From the NCBI GenBank assembly GCA_965242485.1, contig CBDESM010000003.1, positions 992,001-1,056,000 on the forward strand: a stretch of DNA of 64,000 nt, read 5' to 3'. Shown here in pieces: positions 1-9,689 of this stretch. This DNA is from CBDESM01 sp965242485. GTDB lineage: Bacteria > Chloroflexota > Dehalococcoidia > Bin125. Positions within the stretch are counted from its first letter, which is position 1; every line of letters starts with the position of its first letter. The notes beneath the pieces are model-generated. The model was not told the DNA's origin. It did no database searches and saw only the letters and a program-made list of their open reading frames with translations. A program made the position numbers and the translations under genes.

Positions 1-2
1 CC

Positions 3-2087
3 TATTTCCATTGGGCAATCGATTTCGCCGACGTTCTCAGAGACGGCGGCTTCGACGTCGTCCTCGGTAACCCGCCTTGGGAGCGCCTCAAGCTCCAAGA
101 AAAAGAATTCTTCGCCGCAAGGCCCGAGCCAGAGGCCCGCGACATTGCCAACGCGCCCAACAAAGCAGCCCGCCAACGCCTGATCAACGCTCTGCAAGGC
201 CGCAGCCAGCACCTAGCCGATGATTTTGACAACGCCCGCCGCCACGCCGAATCTTCCAGCCTCTTCGCCCGCCAAAGCCAACGCTTCCCCCTAGCCGGCC
301 GCGGTGATGTCAACACTTACTCGATCTTCGCCGAACTCGGACGCGAACTGCTCGCTCCGACCGGCCGCGCCGGCATGATCGTCCCTTCCGGTCTCGCCTT
401 CGACGCCACGACGCAGGCCTTCTTCCGCGATCTCGTCGATTGCCAGTCCATAGCCGCCCTTTACGACTTCGAGAACCGCGAAAAGGTGTTCCCCGGCATT
501 GACAGCCGCATCAAATTCAGCCTGCTCACGATGAGCGGCGAAAACAGCCCGATCGCCCAAGCGGAATTCGCCTTCTTCCTGTACAGATCTGAGCAGCTTC
601 GAGATGTCGGCAATGAAGAGCGGCGTATCCCCCTCACGGCAGCGGATTTCGCCCTCTTCAATCCCAATACGCGCACCTGCCCGATCTTCCGCAGCCGTCG
701 TGATATGGAGATCGCCCGCAAAATGTACCAAGAGGCTGGCGTCTTCTGGCAGGAAGCTAATGGAACAGCTGAACGAAACCCTTGGGGCGTCAAATTTTCG
801 GCGATGTTCCATATGTCCGGCGACTCGAATCTCTTTCGGACACGAGAATGGCTAGAGGACGCTGGCTATATCTTGGAAGGCAATAGATTTGCACTTGGCG
901 ACGATTGCTATCTCCCACTCTACGAAGCCAAGCTTTTCCACCAATTCGATCACCGCTTCGCAACATTCGCCGACCTGCCACGCTCCCAAATTGAGAAAGG
1001 CAATGCCCGGGAGATCACTGCCATTGAGAAAGTGAATGCAGATACTGTAATCATCCCCCGTTACTGGGTTCACGAGAGCGAAGTATTAGCTCGAACTGTT
1101 GATGATGGGGATAACGACGCAGCCCGGCCTGGCCGGGCCGTCGAAGAGCAGCCCGGCCTGGCCGGGCCGTCGAGCGCCTTACGGCGCTCGACTGGCTCGC
1201 GGAGCGAGCCCGGAAATCGCTCTCCGAAACATCACGCACGCGACGAATCAGCGGACTGGTATCGCAGCCATGATTCCAGCAGTGGCAGTGGAAGGTGGAG
1301 GACAACTAATCGCGGTTGGCTCTGGGCTTTCCGCAACATCACACGACCCACTGATCGACGGACGGCGATCTCCACAATCACGCCAGCGACAGCTGTAAGC
1401 GATCACGGATCGATGATGAAGGCGCAAGGACAGGAGTGGCTCCAAGCCTTCCGAGGCATCGCACGCGCGACGGATCGTCGCACTACGGCTGTCACCCCCA
1501 TACCGAGTGTTGGCATTGGCCACAGTGCCTTTCTGGCTGATTACGCTGACGCCACCGCCATTGCGTCAGCGTTGGTACTGGCGAACATGAACAGCCTTCC
1601 GCTTGACTGGGCCGCACGCATGTCCGTCGGCGGAACCCATTTCAGCTTCTTCATCGTCAAGCAGCTGCCGATTTTGCCGCCGGAGGCGTACATCGAGGAG
1701 TCGCAGGCGGGGCCGGCTTGGGTGGAGCTGGTGGTGCCGCGGGTGTTGGAGTTGACCTATACGGCTTGGGATTTGCAGGCGTTTGCGGAGGATTTGGGCT
1801 ACGAGGGGGAGCCGTTCGTCTGGGGTGAGGAGCGGCGGCACAAGCTGAAGTCGGAGTTGGATGCGATCTACGCGCATATGTACGGATTGGAGCGCGACGA
1901 GATCGAGTGGATTCTGGAGCCCGAGGAACCCAGCGTCTCCTTCCCGGCGCTGCAGCGCAGCGAGGAGAAGGAATTCGGCGAGTACCGCACCAAGCGCTAC
2001 GTGCTGCACGCCTACGACCAGCTCGCCCGCGGCGAACTGCCCGACCTGGCAGAAGTCCCCGCCGAGATCCGCGCCCGCCGCGCCTGA
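3..2087 (+). CDS. N6-adenine DNA methyltransferase of a defence system, 5' truncated by the window
   Basis: The frame is open from base 3, so the N-terminus lies outside the window. NPPW at bases 69-80 is motif IV of gamma-class N6-adenine methyltransferases of the Eco57I type. The stretch from IPRYW (about base 1060) and the part after 1430 (RGIARATDRR, then SFFIVKQLPILPP) look like a target-recognition half. Between them lie about 300 bases that look inserted: a cluster of hairpins, then two extra degenerate copies of the RGIARATD segment. The frame still stays open. The downstream helicase starts 24 bases after the stop, so the two genes probably form an operon. Methyltransferases of this kind accompany DUF1998 helicases in DISARM- and Druantia-like systems. 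Which system this is cannot be decided without the upstream genes. Confidence 0.85.
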   Translation, partial: YFHWAIDFADVLRDGGFDVVLGNPPWERLKLQEKEFFAARPEPEARDIANAPNKAARQRLINALQGRSQHLADDFDNARRHAESSSLFARQSQRFPLAGRGDVNTYSIFAELGRELLAPTGRAGMIVPSGLAFDATTQAFFRDLVDCQSIAALYDFENREKVFPGIDSRIKFSLLTMSGENSPIAQAEFAFFLYRSEQLRDVGNEERRIPLTAADFALFNPNTRTCPIFRSRRDMEIARKMYQEAGVFWQEANGTAERNPWGVKFSAMFHMSGDSNLFRTREWLEDAGYILEGNRFALGDDCYLPLYEAKLFHQFDHRFATFADLPRSQIEKGNAREITAIEKVNADTVIIPRYWVHESEVLARTVDDGDNDAARPGRAVEEQPGLAGPSSALRRSTGSRSEPGNRSPKHHARDESADWYRSHDSSSGSGRWRTTNRGWLWAFRNITRPTDRRTAISTITPATAVSDHGSMMKAQGQEWLQAFRGIARATDRRTTAVTPIPSVGIGHSAFLADYADATAIASALVLANMNSLPLDWAARMSVGGTHFSFFIVKQLPILPPEAYIEESQAGPAWVELVVPRVLELTYTAWDLQAFAEDLGYEGEPFVWGEERRHKLKSELDAIYAHMYGLERDEIEWILEPEEPSVSFPALQRSEEKEFGEYRTKRYVLHAYDQLARGELPDLAEVPAEIRARRA
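1120..1210. repeat. Cluster of four perfect hairpins inside the methyltransferase gene
   Basis: A 25-base unit (1120-1144) is repeated exactly at 1149-1173, and each copy contains the palindrome CCCGGCC-T-GGCCGGG. Two further perfect hairpins follow: 10-base arms at 1169-1178 and 1183-1192 with a TTAC loop, and 7-base arms at 1194-1200 and 1204-1210 with a GGA loop. The array looks like a REP or palindromic-element insertion within coding sequence. The protein it encodes there is low in complexity and unlike the flanking enzyme. I saw no second copy in this window. Confidence 0.8.
1215..1524 (+). repeat. Three degenerate tandem copies of a segment encoding FR-x-I-x-R-A-T-D-R-R-T
   Basis: Related segments begin near 1219, 1330 and 1451, about 111 and 121 bases apart. 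Translated, they read LRNITHATNQRT (in the +1 frame relative to the gene), FRNITRPTDRRT and FRGIARATDRRT, each followed by a similar tail. Copies 2 and 3 share the gene's reading frame and copy 1 does not. Copy 3 joins smoothly to the rest of the enzyme and is probably the ancestral one. The copies are well diverged, so the event is not recent, or the divergence is itself the point. Confidence 0.7.
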
Positions 2088-2111
2088 AAGAGCCTGGAGA
2101 GGAGCCCCGCA

Positions 2112-5100
2112 ATGCCACTCGACATCTTCAAACTCCGTGACCGCGTCGTCGCGGACTACCGCGACTACGTCCAGAGCTTCATCAACATCAAGGACGAGCG
2201 CGTCCAGTCCTACATCGAGCGCCAGCTTGCCGCCGGCGAACTCTGGCCCGACCCGGTGCTCCAGCTCAACCCCGCCTACGTCGCCGTCGAGACCCTCTCC
2301 GAGCTCGCCGCCCGCTCCGAAATCCGCGAGGAAACCGCAAGATTCTTCGGCCCCGACCTGCGCCTCTACCAACACCAGCGCGAAGCGATCGACCTCGGCC
2401 TGCAAAACGACTCCTACGTAGTCACCACCGGCACCGGCTCCGGCAAATCGCTCACCTACCTGGTCCCGATCATCGACCAGCTCTTCCGCACCGACCCCCA
2501 AGATGAGCATGTCCGCGCCCTCCTGATCTACCCGATGAACGCCCTGATCAACAGCCAGCTGCAAGCCCTCGAACGCTACAAGCAGGAAAACTACCCCAGC
2601 TCCCCGATCACCTTCGCCCGCTACACCGGCGAAACGACCCACGACGAAAAAGAACGCATCAAGCACCATCCACCCCAGATCCTGCTGACCAACTACGTGA
2701 TGGCCGAGCTGATGCTGCAACGCCCCAGCGAACGCCGCATGCTCGCCACCGCGACCAAGCATCTCCGCACCCTCGTCGTCGACGAGCTGCACTTCTACCG
2801 CGGCCGCCAAGGCGCAGACGTAGCGATGCTCGCCCGCCGCCTCGAGGAAGCCGCCGCCGAAAACGTGCAAGTCATCGGCACCAGCGCCACGATGGCGACG
2901 GGCGAAACCCGCGACGAACAACGCGCCGAGATCGCCCGTCTCGCCACCAGATTCTTCGGCCGCAATATCCCCGCCGAGCACGTGATCGACGAAACGTTGC
3001 AGCGCGTCAGCAAAGTTCCCGCGCCCGAATCGGCCGCTGAACTGCAAGCCGCCGTCGCCGCCGCGCCGCCCGCGCCCAACGCCGAGTCGGTGCGGAATCA
3101 CCCGCTCGCGGCCTGGGCCGAAGCGCGCTTCGGGATCAGCATCGACCAGCATGACGGCCGCCTGATCCGCCGCAAACCGACCACCTTCAGCGAAGCCGTC
3201 GCCCTGCTCGCCGAGCAGTCCGGCCGCCCCGCCGCCGCGTGCGAGCAAAGCCTCCGCGCCGTGCTCGACGCCGGCAACGCGGCAGAATCCGGCCGCGGCG
3301 AGGAACCGCTCTTCGCCTTCCGCCTGCACCAATGGCTCGCCTCCGGCGCCAGCATCTACAGCACCCTCACCCCCGCCGCCGAGCGCGATTTCCGCACCGA
3401 ACGCGGCCACAAAGATCAAAACGACCGCGTCCTCTTCCCCCTAGCCTTCTGCCGCGAATGCGGCCAGGATTACTACCTAGTCAACCGCGTAGATCGCCGC
3501 GACGGAGAACTCCTGGAGCCGCGCGAACCGCTCCGCGGCCGCACCGGCGACGAGGAGGACGAAGAAGACCGGCCCCAAGCCGGCTATTTCGCGCTCGACG
3601 CAGGCGGCCTCTGGTCCGGCGAGGATGAAGACCTCCCCGACAACTGGTTCGATTACCTCAAGAGCGGCCCGCGGATCAAGAAAACCCGCGCCGAGTTCCG
3701 CCCCGTCCGCTGCCGCGTCGACGAACAAGGCGAGATCCGAGCCGCGTCCGATGGCGACGGGCCGGGCGTAGCCGGCTGGTTTACGGCCGCGCCGTTCATG
3801 TTCTGCCTCGGCTGCCGCCATGCCTACGACCGCAAGGGCAGCGATTTCAACCGCCTCGCCTCGCTCAGCCAGACCGGGCGCTCGACGGCCACCACCGTCG
3901 CAGCCAACGCCGCCGTCGCCGGCATCGCCGAACAAGACGTGGAGGACATAGCAGCAAAGGTGCTCAGTTTCACCGACAACCGCCAGGACGCCTCGCTGCA
4001 AGCCGGCCACCTCAACGATTTCGTGCAGGTCGCGCTGCTCCGCTCCGCCCTCGCCCGCGCCGTCCGCGAGCACGGCCCGCTCGGCTTCGGCGAACTCGGC
4101 CAGCGCATCTTCGACGCCCTCGCGCTGGAGCCGTCCGATTTCCTCAAAGATCCGGTCGAGCGCGGCCCCGGCTACGAGCAGGGCAAGCGCGCGATGATCG
4201 ACCTGCTCGAATACCGAGCGCTCGAGGACCTCGCCCGCGGCTGGCGCGTCAACCAGCCCAACCTCGAACAAGCCGGCCTGCTCCGCATCGCCTACGAAGG
4301 CCTCGACCAGCTCGCCGCGGACGACGCCCGCTGGCAAGGAATCCCGCTCATGCGCGAAGCCGACGCGGAGCGGCGCGAGGCCGTGCTGCACGCCGTCCTC
4401 GACCGCCTCCGCACCGAACTCGCGATCGACGCGCCCCCGCTGACGCAGGAATCGATCCGCCGCCTCACCCGCGACGCCGGCCAATGGCTGCGCGAGCCAT
4501 GGGCGCTGGACGAATCCGACGCCCGCCACATGCGCCGGCAGCAGATCGCCCTGCTGCCCGGTGAAGAGAAGCGCCGCTATGAGTACGACCCGATCAAGCT
4601 CACCTCCCGCTCCGCCATCGGCCGCTTCCTCCGCTCCAGCGAAGTTTGGGGCCGCGACGCTAAATTCAGCACGGACGCTGTAGAAGAGCTGGCCGAGGGC
4701 ATCGTCAAGCAGCTGGTCGGCCAAGTACTCAGCTCTGAAAAGGACGGAGGCCGTCTCCGCGGAGTCCGCGTCAACGCCGGCATGATGCGCTGGACCGCAG
4801 GCGACGGCGCGCCCGTCCCCGAAGACCCCGTCCGCCAGCGCGCCCTGCCCGACCCGGACGCGGAACCGAAAACGGCGAACGCCTTCTTCAAGCAGCTCTA
4901 CGGCGAGCCGCCCGCAACCCTCCGCTCAATGCTGGCCGAAGCCCACACCGGCCAGATCCGCACCGAAGACCGCCAAGAGCGCGAGCGCCGCTTCCGCGCC
5001 GGCAAGCTGCCCGCCCTCTTCTGCTCCCCCACGATGGAGCTCGGCGTCGACATCGCCGACCTCAACGCCGTCCACCTACGCAACATCCCGCCGACCCCCG

Positions 5101-7223
5101 CCAACTACGCGCAGCGCAGCGGCCGCGCCGGCCGCAACGGCCACCCCGCCCTGATCCTCGCCTTCGCCGCCCAAGGCAACGCCCACGATCAGTACTTCTT
5201 CAAGCAACGCGAACGCATGATCGCCGGCGCCGTAGACCCCGCCCGCATCGATCTGGCCAACAAGGAACTCGTCAAGGCTCACCTCCACGCGATCTGGCTC
5301 GGCGAAATCGGCCTCGGCCTCGAACGCAGCATCCGCGACATCCTCGACCTCGGCCGCTCCCCCGGCTACCCGCTCAACGAGCGCATCAGCAGCGACCTCG
5401 GCAGCCCGCTAGCCGCCCGCGCCATCGAGCGCTCCATCGCGGCGGCGCAGCGGATCATCGACGGCACGGACGAAATCAAACACGCGAGCTGGTACCGCGA
5501 CGGCTGGGCCGCCGACGTGCTGCGCAACGCCGCCGACAACTTCGACGAAGCATTCGAGAATTGGCGCGAGATGTACCGAAACGCGCTGCTCGCCCGCGAG
5601 GATGCGCGCCGCGAGATGGACGACCCGTACGGCAGCAGCGAACAGCAGCAGCAGGCCCGCCAGCGCGAAGACCGCGTCGCCCGCGAAATCCGCCTGCTGC
5701 TCAACAATGCAACCGGCTTCGACGAGTCCGACTACTACCCCTACCGCTACCTCGCCACCGCCGGCTTCCTGCCCGGCTACAACTTCCCCCGCCTGCCCGT
5801 CCGCGTCTCCGTCGATGTCCGCGACTCGGCGCAGCACATCACCCGCCCGCGCTTCCTCGGCCTGACCGAGTTCGGCCCCGGCAACCTCGTCTACCACGAG
5901 GGCCGCCGCCACCGGATCGACTCCGCCGTCGTCCCCGCCGAAGGCTTCAAATGGCGGACCGCCGCCTTCTGCAACATCTGCGGCTGCGCCCACGACGGCG
6001 AGGATGCCGACCGCGATCTCTGCGACTGCGGCGCCCGCCTCGACGGCGCAAACGCCACCTTCGAGCAACACCTGCTCGACCAGCCCACGATGCGCGCCCG
6101 CCCCGTCGCGCGCATCTCCTCCGAGGAAGAAGAACGCACCCGCAACGGCTACCGCACCTCGATCCACTTCGATCAGATTTTGGAGCGAGACGTCCGCATC
6201 GCCTCCGCCGCCGGCGAACCGCTGCTTGAACTGACCTACGCCCCGGCCGCGACGCTCTGGCAGATCAACCACAGATGGCGCAGCGCGGAGATCGAGGGCT
6301 TCGAGATCGTCGAATCAACGGGCCAATGGTCGCCGCAGCGGCCGGGCGCGAAGAAGGACGACGGCAAGAAGCGGGTCGCCGGGATCAAACCGTTCGTGCG
6401 AGATACGCGCAACTTGCTCTTCCTCAACCCGCTCGCGGACGATGTTTCGGATTGCTTCCTGATCACGCTGCAACACGCGCTGCAACGCGCCATCGAGCTC
6501 GAGTTCCAGCTCGAAGAGCAGGAGATCGCCGCGGAGCGGATCGGCGAGGAAGAACATCGCCGTCTGCTGTTCTGGGAAGCATCCGAAGGCGGCAGCGGCG
6601 TCTGGGAGCAACTGATCGACCCCAAGCATCCGTATGCCGTCGCGAAGGTCGCGCAGCGGGCGCTGGAGCTGATGCACTACGACCCGGACACGGGCGACGA
6701 TGACCAAGGCGAAGTCGAGATCAAATGCTCCGCCGGCTGCTACGAGTGCCTGCTCAGCTACGCCAACCAACTCGACCACGCTTGGATCGACCGTCGCGAG
6801 ATCCGCGAATACATGCACAAACTTTCACAATCGACCGTTTCGCGTTCCGATCAGTACGACCGCGAGGAACGCTACGAATACCTAAGCGAACGCACCGACT
6901 CGACCTTCGAGGAGGAATTCCTGGAATACCTCTACGAAGGCGACTACCGCCTGCCCGACCTCGCACAGGCGCGGCCCGCAGAGGACGTCGCGGCCCAGCC
7001 CGACTTCTACTACGAACGCGCCGACGGGAATGGTGCCTGCGTATTCGTTGATGGGCCGGTGCACGATGATCCCGCGCTGGGGGAAGCGGACCGGCGCAAG
7101 GGCGAGCAGCTGGAAGAACGCGGCTACCGCGTCGTCCGAATCACGCACGCGCGGCCGCTGGAGCAGCAGATCGCCGAGCATTCCGACGTGTTCGGGCCGC
7201 CGACTTCCCAACCGCAGGGTTAG
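2112..7223 (+). CDS. DEAD/DEAH helicase with DUF1998 region and C-terminal Vsr/DUF559-like nuclease domain (DruE-like)
   Basis: This 1703-residue protein is a superfamily 2 helicase of the defence type. Walker A TGTGSGKS is at about residues 106-113, Walker B DELH at 224-227, a SAT motif follows near 257, and motif VI QRSGRAGRNG is at 1001-1010. Cysteine pairs CRECG, CLGC, CNICG and CDCG suggest zinc ribbons. A DUF1998-type segment ends in CSAGCYECLLSY near 1539. The last 80 or so residues contain PDFYYE, FVDGPVH, DRRKGEQLEERGYRVVRI, the pattern of Vsr/DUF559 nucleases, although the usual Glu before VDG is Phe. Length and order resemble DruE of Druantia systems, and DISARM helicases are the alternative. 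The stop overlaps the convergent gltX stop by 4 bases. GGAG lies ahead of the ATG. Confidence 0.88.
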   Translation: MPLDIFKLRDRVVADYRDYVQSFINIKDERVQSYIERQLAAGELWPDPVLQLNPAYVAVETLSELAARSEIREETARFFGPDLRLYQHQREAIDLGLQNDSYVVTTGTGSGKSLTYLVPIIDQLFRTDPQDEHVRALLIYPMNALINSQLQALERYKQENYPSSPITFARYTGETTHDEKERIKHHPPQILLTNYVMAELMLQRPSERRMLATATKHLRTLVVDELHFYRGRQGADVAMLARRLEEAAAENVQVIGTSATMATGETRDEQRAEIARLATRFFGRNIPAEHVIDETLQRVSKVPAPESAAELQAAVAAAPPAPNAESVRNHPLAAWAEARFGISIDQHDGRLIRRKPTTFSEAVALLAEQSGRPAAACEQSLRAVLDAGNAAESGRGEEPLFAFRLHQWLASGASIYSTLTPAAERDFRTERGHKDQNDRVLFPLAFCRECGQDYYLVNRVDRRDGELLEPREPLRGRTGDEEDEEDRPQAGYFALDAGGLWSGEDEDLPDNWFDYLKSGPRIKKTRAEFRPVRCRVDEQGEIRAASDGDGPGVAGWFTAAPFMFCLGCRHAYDRKGSDFNRLASLSQTGRSTATTVAANAAVAGIAEQDVEDIAAKVLSFTDNRQDASLQAGHLNDFVQVALLRSALARAVREHGPLGFGELGQRIFDALALEPSDFLKDPVERGPGYEQGKRAMIDLLEYRALEDLARGWRVNQPNLEQAGLLRIAYEGLDQLAADDARWQGIPLMREADAERREAVLHAVLDRLRTELAIDAPPLTQESIRRLTRDAGQWLREPWALDESDARHMRRQQIALLPGEEKRRYEYDPIKLTSRSAIGRFLRSSEVWGRDAKFSTDAVEELAEGIVKQLVGQVLSSEKDGGRLRGVRVNAGMMRWTAGDGAPVPEDPVRQRALPDPDAEPKTANAFFKQLYGEPPATLRSMLAEAHTGQIRTEDRQERERRFRAGKLPALFCSPTMELGVDIADLNAVHLRNIPPTPANYAQRSGRAGRNGHPALILAFAAQGNAHDQYFFKQRERMIAGAVDPARIDLANKELVKAHLHAIWLGEIGLGLERSIRDILDLGRSPGYPLNERISSDLGSPLAARAIERSIAAAQRIIDGTDEIKHASWYRDGWAADVLRNAADNFDEAFENWREMYRNALLAREDARREMDDPYGSSEQQQQARQREDRVAREIRLLLNNATGFDESDYYPYRYLATAGFLPGYNFPRLPVRVSVDVRDSAQHITRPRFLGLTEFGPGNLVYHEGRRHRIDSAVVPAEGFKWRTAAFCNICGCAHDGEDADRDLCDCGARLDGANATFEQHLLDQPTMRARPVARISSEEEERTRNGYRTSIHFDQILERDVRIASAAGEPLLELTYAPAATLWQINHRWRSAEIEGFEIVESTGQWSPQRPGAKKDDGKKRVAGIKPFVRDTRNLLFLNPLADDVSDCFLITLQHALQRAIELEFQLEEQEIAAERIGEEEHRRLLFWEASEGGSGVWEQLIDPKHPYAVAKVAQRALELMHYDPDTGDDDQGEVEIKCSAGCYECLLSYANQLDHAWIDRREIREYMHKLSQSTVSRSDQYDREERYEYLSERTDSTFEEEFLEYLYEGDYRLPDLAQARPAEDVAAQPDFYYERADGNGACVFVDGPVHDDPALGEADRRKGEQLEERGYRVVRITHARPLEQQIAEHSDVFGPPTSQPQG

Positions 7224-8665
7224 TCGTCGGGTCGGGCCAGCCGCTCGGCCGCGTCGTTGAGGCGGCTGAGCGTGGTCTCGCGGCCGAGCACTTGCAGCGT
7301 CTCGAACAGCGGCGGCGCGATCCGCTTGCCGGTGGCGGCGACCCGGATCGGCGTGAAGAGCGCGCCCGGCTTCTCGCCGCGCTCCGCCGCCAGCCCCCGC
7401 AGCTGTTCCTCGATCGCGTCGGCCCGCCACGGTTCGAACCCGCGCAGCGCGGCCAGCGTTGCCTCGACCGCTTCCAGCGCGGCCCACGGCTTGTTCTTGT
7501 AGCCGCGCCCCATCAGCTCGGCGTTGGCGTACTCCAGCGGTCCCTCGGCGAAGAAGAAATCGGCGTAGTCGGCCATCTCCGGCAGCAGCTTGACGCGCTC
7601 TTGGATCGCCGGCGCGAGGAATTCGAGGGCGGAGAGATCGACGCTTTTCCCCAGCCGCGCCTCCAACGCCGGCCGGCCGCGCTCGAGGAAATCGGATGGA
7701 TCGAGTCCGCGGATGTAGCGCGCGTTCATCTCGCCCAAGCGCTCGATATCGAACATCGCGCTGGCCAGGCTGAGCCCGTCCAGCGAGAACGACTCGACCA
7801 GTTCTTCCCGCGTCAGATACGTCGTCTCGCCGTCCTTGCCCCAGCCGAGCAGCGCGAGGAAGTTGAGCAGCGCCTCCGGCAGGAACCCCTGCTCGGCGTA
7901 GGAACGGACGCTGGTCGCGCCGTGCCGCTTGCTCAGCTTGCCCTTGTCCGGCCCGCGGATGATCGGCAGATGCACCCAGACCGGCTGCTCCCAGCCCATC
8001 GCCTCGTAGAGCGCGACATGGCGTGGCGCGCTGGGCAGCCATTCCTCGCCGCGGATCACGTGCGTGATCTCCATCTCATGGTCATCGGTCATCGAGGCGA
8101 GGTGGTAGGTCGGGAAGCCGTCCCGCTTCAGCAGCACGTGGTCGTCGAGCAGCTCGTTGCGGAACTCGACTGCGCCGCGCAGCGCGTCTTCAACGGCGGT
8201 CTCGCCCTCGCGCGGCATTGCGAAACGGACGACGTGCGGCTCGTCGTCGCCCACTCCCGCCTCGCGGCAGCGCCCGTCGTAGCCGGGCGCGCGCTTCTCG
8301 CGCTGCTGCGCCTTCCGCATCTCGTCCAGCCGCTCGGGCGTGCAGATGCAGCGGTAGGCGCGGCCCTCGGCGAGCAGCCGTTCGACGACCCCGTGGTAGA
8401 TCGGCAATCGTTCCGATTGGCGGTAGGGGCCGTGCGGCCCGCCGACGTCCGGGCCCTCGTCCCAATCGAGTCCCAGCCAGCGCAGCGCGTCCAGAATCTG
8501 CTCCTCGGCCCCCTCGACCTTGCGCGACTGGTCGGTGTCCTCGATCCGGACGATGAATGCGCCGCCGTAACGCCGCGCGAGCAGCCAATCGAAGAGCGCC
8601 GTGCGGATGTTGCCGACGTGCGGCTCGCCCGTCGGCGAGGGCCCGTACCTGACTCGGACGCTCAT
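7220..8665 (-). CDS. gltX: Glutamyl-tRNA synthetase
   Basis: The enzyme charges tRNA-Glu with glutamate in the cytoplasm. The 481-residue length is typical. The N-terminus RVRYGPSPTGEPHVGN carries the HIGH-like class I signature, and KLSKRHGA is the KMSKS loop. The anticodon-binding half follows normally. It is the last gene of a minus-strand run rluD-gltX, only 4 bases after the rluD stop. Whether it is discriminating, or also charges tRNA-Gln, cannot be told here. Confidence 0.97.
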   Translation of the reverse strand: MSVRVRYGPSPTGEPHVGNIRTALFDWLLARRYGGAFIVRIEDTDQSRKVEGAEEQILDALRWLGLDWDEGPDVGGPHGPYRQSERLPIYHGVVERLLAEGRAYRCICTPERLDEMRKAQQREKRAPGYDGRCREAGVGDDEPHVVRFAMPREGETAVEDALRGAVEFRNELLDDHVLLKRDGFPTYHLASMTDDHEMEITHVIRGEEWLPSAPRHVALYEAMGWEQPVWVHLPIIRGPDKGKLSKRHGATSVRSYAEQGFLPEALLNFLALLGWGKDGETTYLTREELVESFSLDGLSLASAMFDIERLGEMNARYIRGLDPSDFLERGRPALEARLGKSVDLSALEFLAPAIQERVKLLPEMADYADFFFAEGPLEYANAELMGRGYKNKPWAALEAVEATLAALRGFEPWRADAIEEQLRGLAAERGEKPGALFTPIRVAATGKRIAPPLFETLQVLGRETTLSRLNDAAERLARPDD

Positions 8666-8669
8666 GCGA

Positions 8670-9689
8670 TCACCTCACCCGCTGCGCGCGGCGCTGCCGG
8701 GTGCGCCCGCCGCCGCGCCGCTCCCGCCTCGGCCCGCCCGGCCCGGCACCGAGTCCGCCGTCGCCGAACAGCAGCTCGCCCTCGCGCAGCCGCGCCAGCA
8801 GCTCCTCGAAATCCGCCGGCAGCGGCGCTTCGTGGCGGACCTGTACGCCCGTGGCCGGATGCGAAAACGAGATCGAGCGCGCATGCAGCGCCTGCCGCCC
8901 GAATGCGTCGCGCGCCAGGCCGTAGAGCGCGTCGCCGATGATCCCGTTGCCCACCGCCGCGAGGTGGACGCGGATCTGGTGCGTGCGCCCCGTGATCAGG
9001 TCGCACTCGACCAAGCTCGAATCGCCGAACTGCTCGACCAATCGGTAGCCCGTCTGCGAAGCCCGGCCTTGGCCCGGCTCGACGATCGCGAATCGCCGCG
9101 GATCCGCCGCATCGCGCGCCAGCGGCGCATCGATCACGCCCTCCGCCGGATCCGGCGCGCCCGCGACCACGGCGAGGTAGCGCTTCTCGACCGAGCGTTC
9201 GCGGAACTGCTGCTGCAATGCCTCCAGCGCCCGCGCCGTCCGCGCGATCACCAGCGCGCCGGTCGTGTCGCGGTCGAGCCGGTGCACGAGGCCGGGGCGC
9301 AGCGCGTCCCCCAGCTCGCCCAGCTTGGGCCAGCGCTCCAGCAGCGCGCTCGCCAGCGTCGTCTGCCGCTCGCCCGGCGCCGGATGCACCGTCAGCCCCG
9401 CCTGTTTGTTCAGCACGATCACGTCGTCGTCCTCGTGCACCACGTCCAGCTCGATCTCGACCGCGGCCGGCGCTGCCTCGCGGCGGGGGCTGACCACCAC
9501 CATCTCGCCCGCCCGCAGCCGGTAGCCCGGCCGCTCGAGCGAGCCCTCGACCCGCACCAGCCCCTCGTCGATCTGCCGCCGCGCCTCCGTGCGCGACGCC
9601 CCTTCCTGCCGCCGCGCGAGGAACACGTCGAGCCGCTCGTCGTCGCGGTCGGCCAGCAGCTCGGAGGCGACCCCGATCGCGCCCGGCAT
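8670..9689 (-). CDS. rluD: RluA/RluD family 23S rRNA pseudouridine synthase
   Basis: The 339-residue protein has an S4 RNA-binding domain at the N-terminus (ERLDVFLARR to VRVEG). The catalytic domain follows with HRLDRDTTGALVIA, where the first Asp is the catalytic nucleophile, and GRTHQIRVHL. Family members convert uridines of 23S rRNA to pseudouridine. The last 40 residues are a Gly/Arg-rich tail. The ATG at 9689 overlaps the stop of lspA (TGATG), so translation is probably coupled. The exact target (RluD, RluA or RluC type) is not certain. Confidence 0.93.
   Translation of the reverse strand: MPGAIGVASELLADRDDERLDVFLARRQEGASRTEARRQIDEGLVRVEGSLERPGYRLRAGEMVVVSPRREAAPAAVEIELDVVHEDDDVIVLNKQAGLTVHPAPGERQTTLASALLERWPKLGELGDALRPGLVHRLDRDTTGALVIARTARALEALQQQFRERSVEKRYLAVVAGAPDPAEGVIDAPLARDAADPRRFAIVEPGQGRASQTGYRLVEQFGDSSLVECDLITGRTHQIRVHLAAVGNGIIGDALYGLARDAFGRQALHARSISFSHPATGVQVRHEAPLPADFEELLARLREGELLFGDGGLGAGPGGPRRERRGGGRTRQRRAQRVR

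Noticed and set aside
1566..3419. Long minus-strand frame opposite the methyltransferase and helicase
   Set aside because: It reads as Gly/Ala/Asp/Val-rich shadow of the real plus-strand genes, with no domain and no ribosome-binding site.
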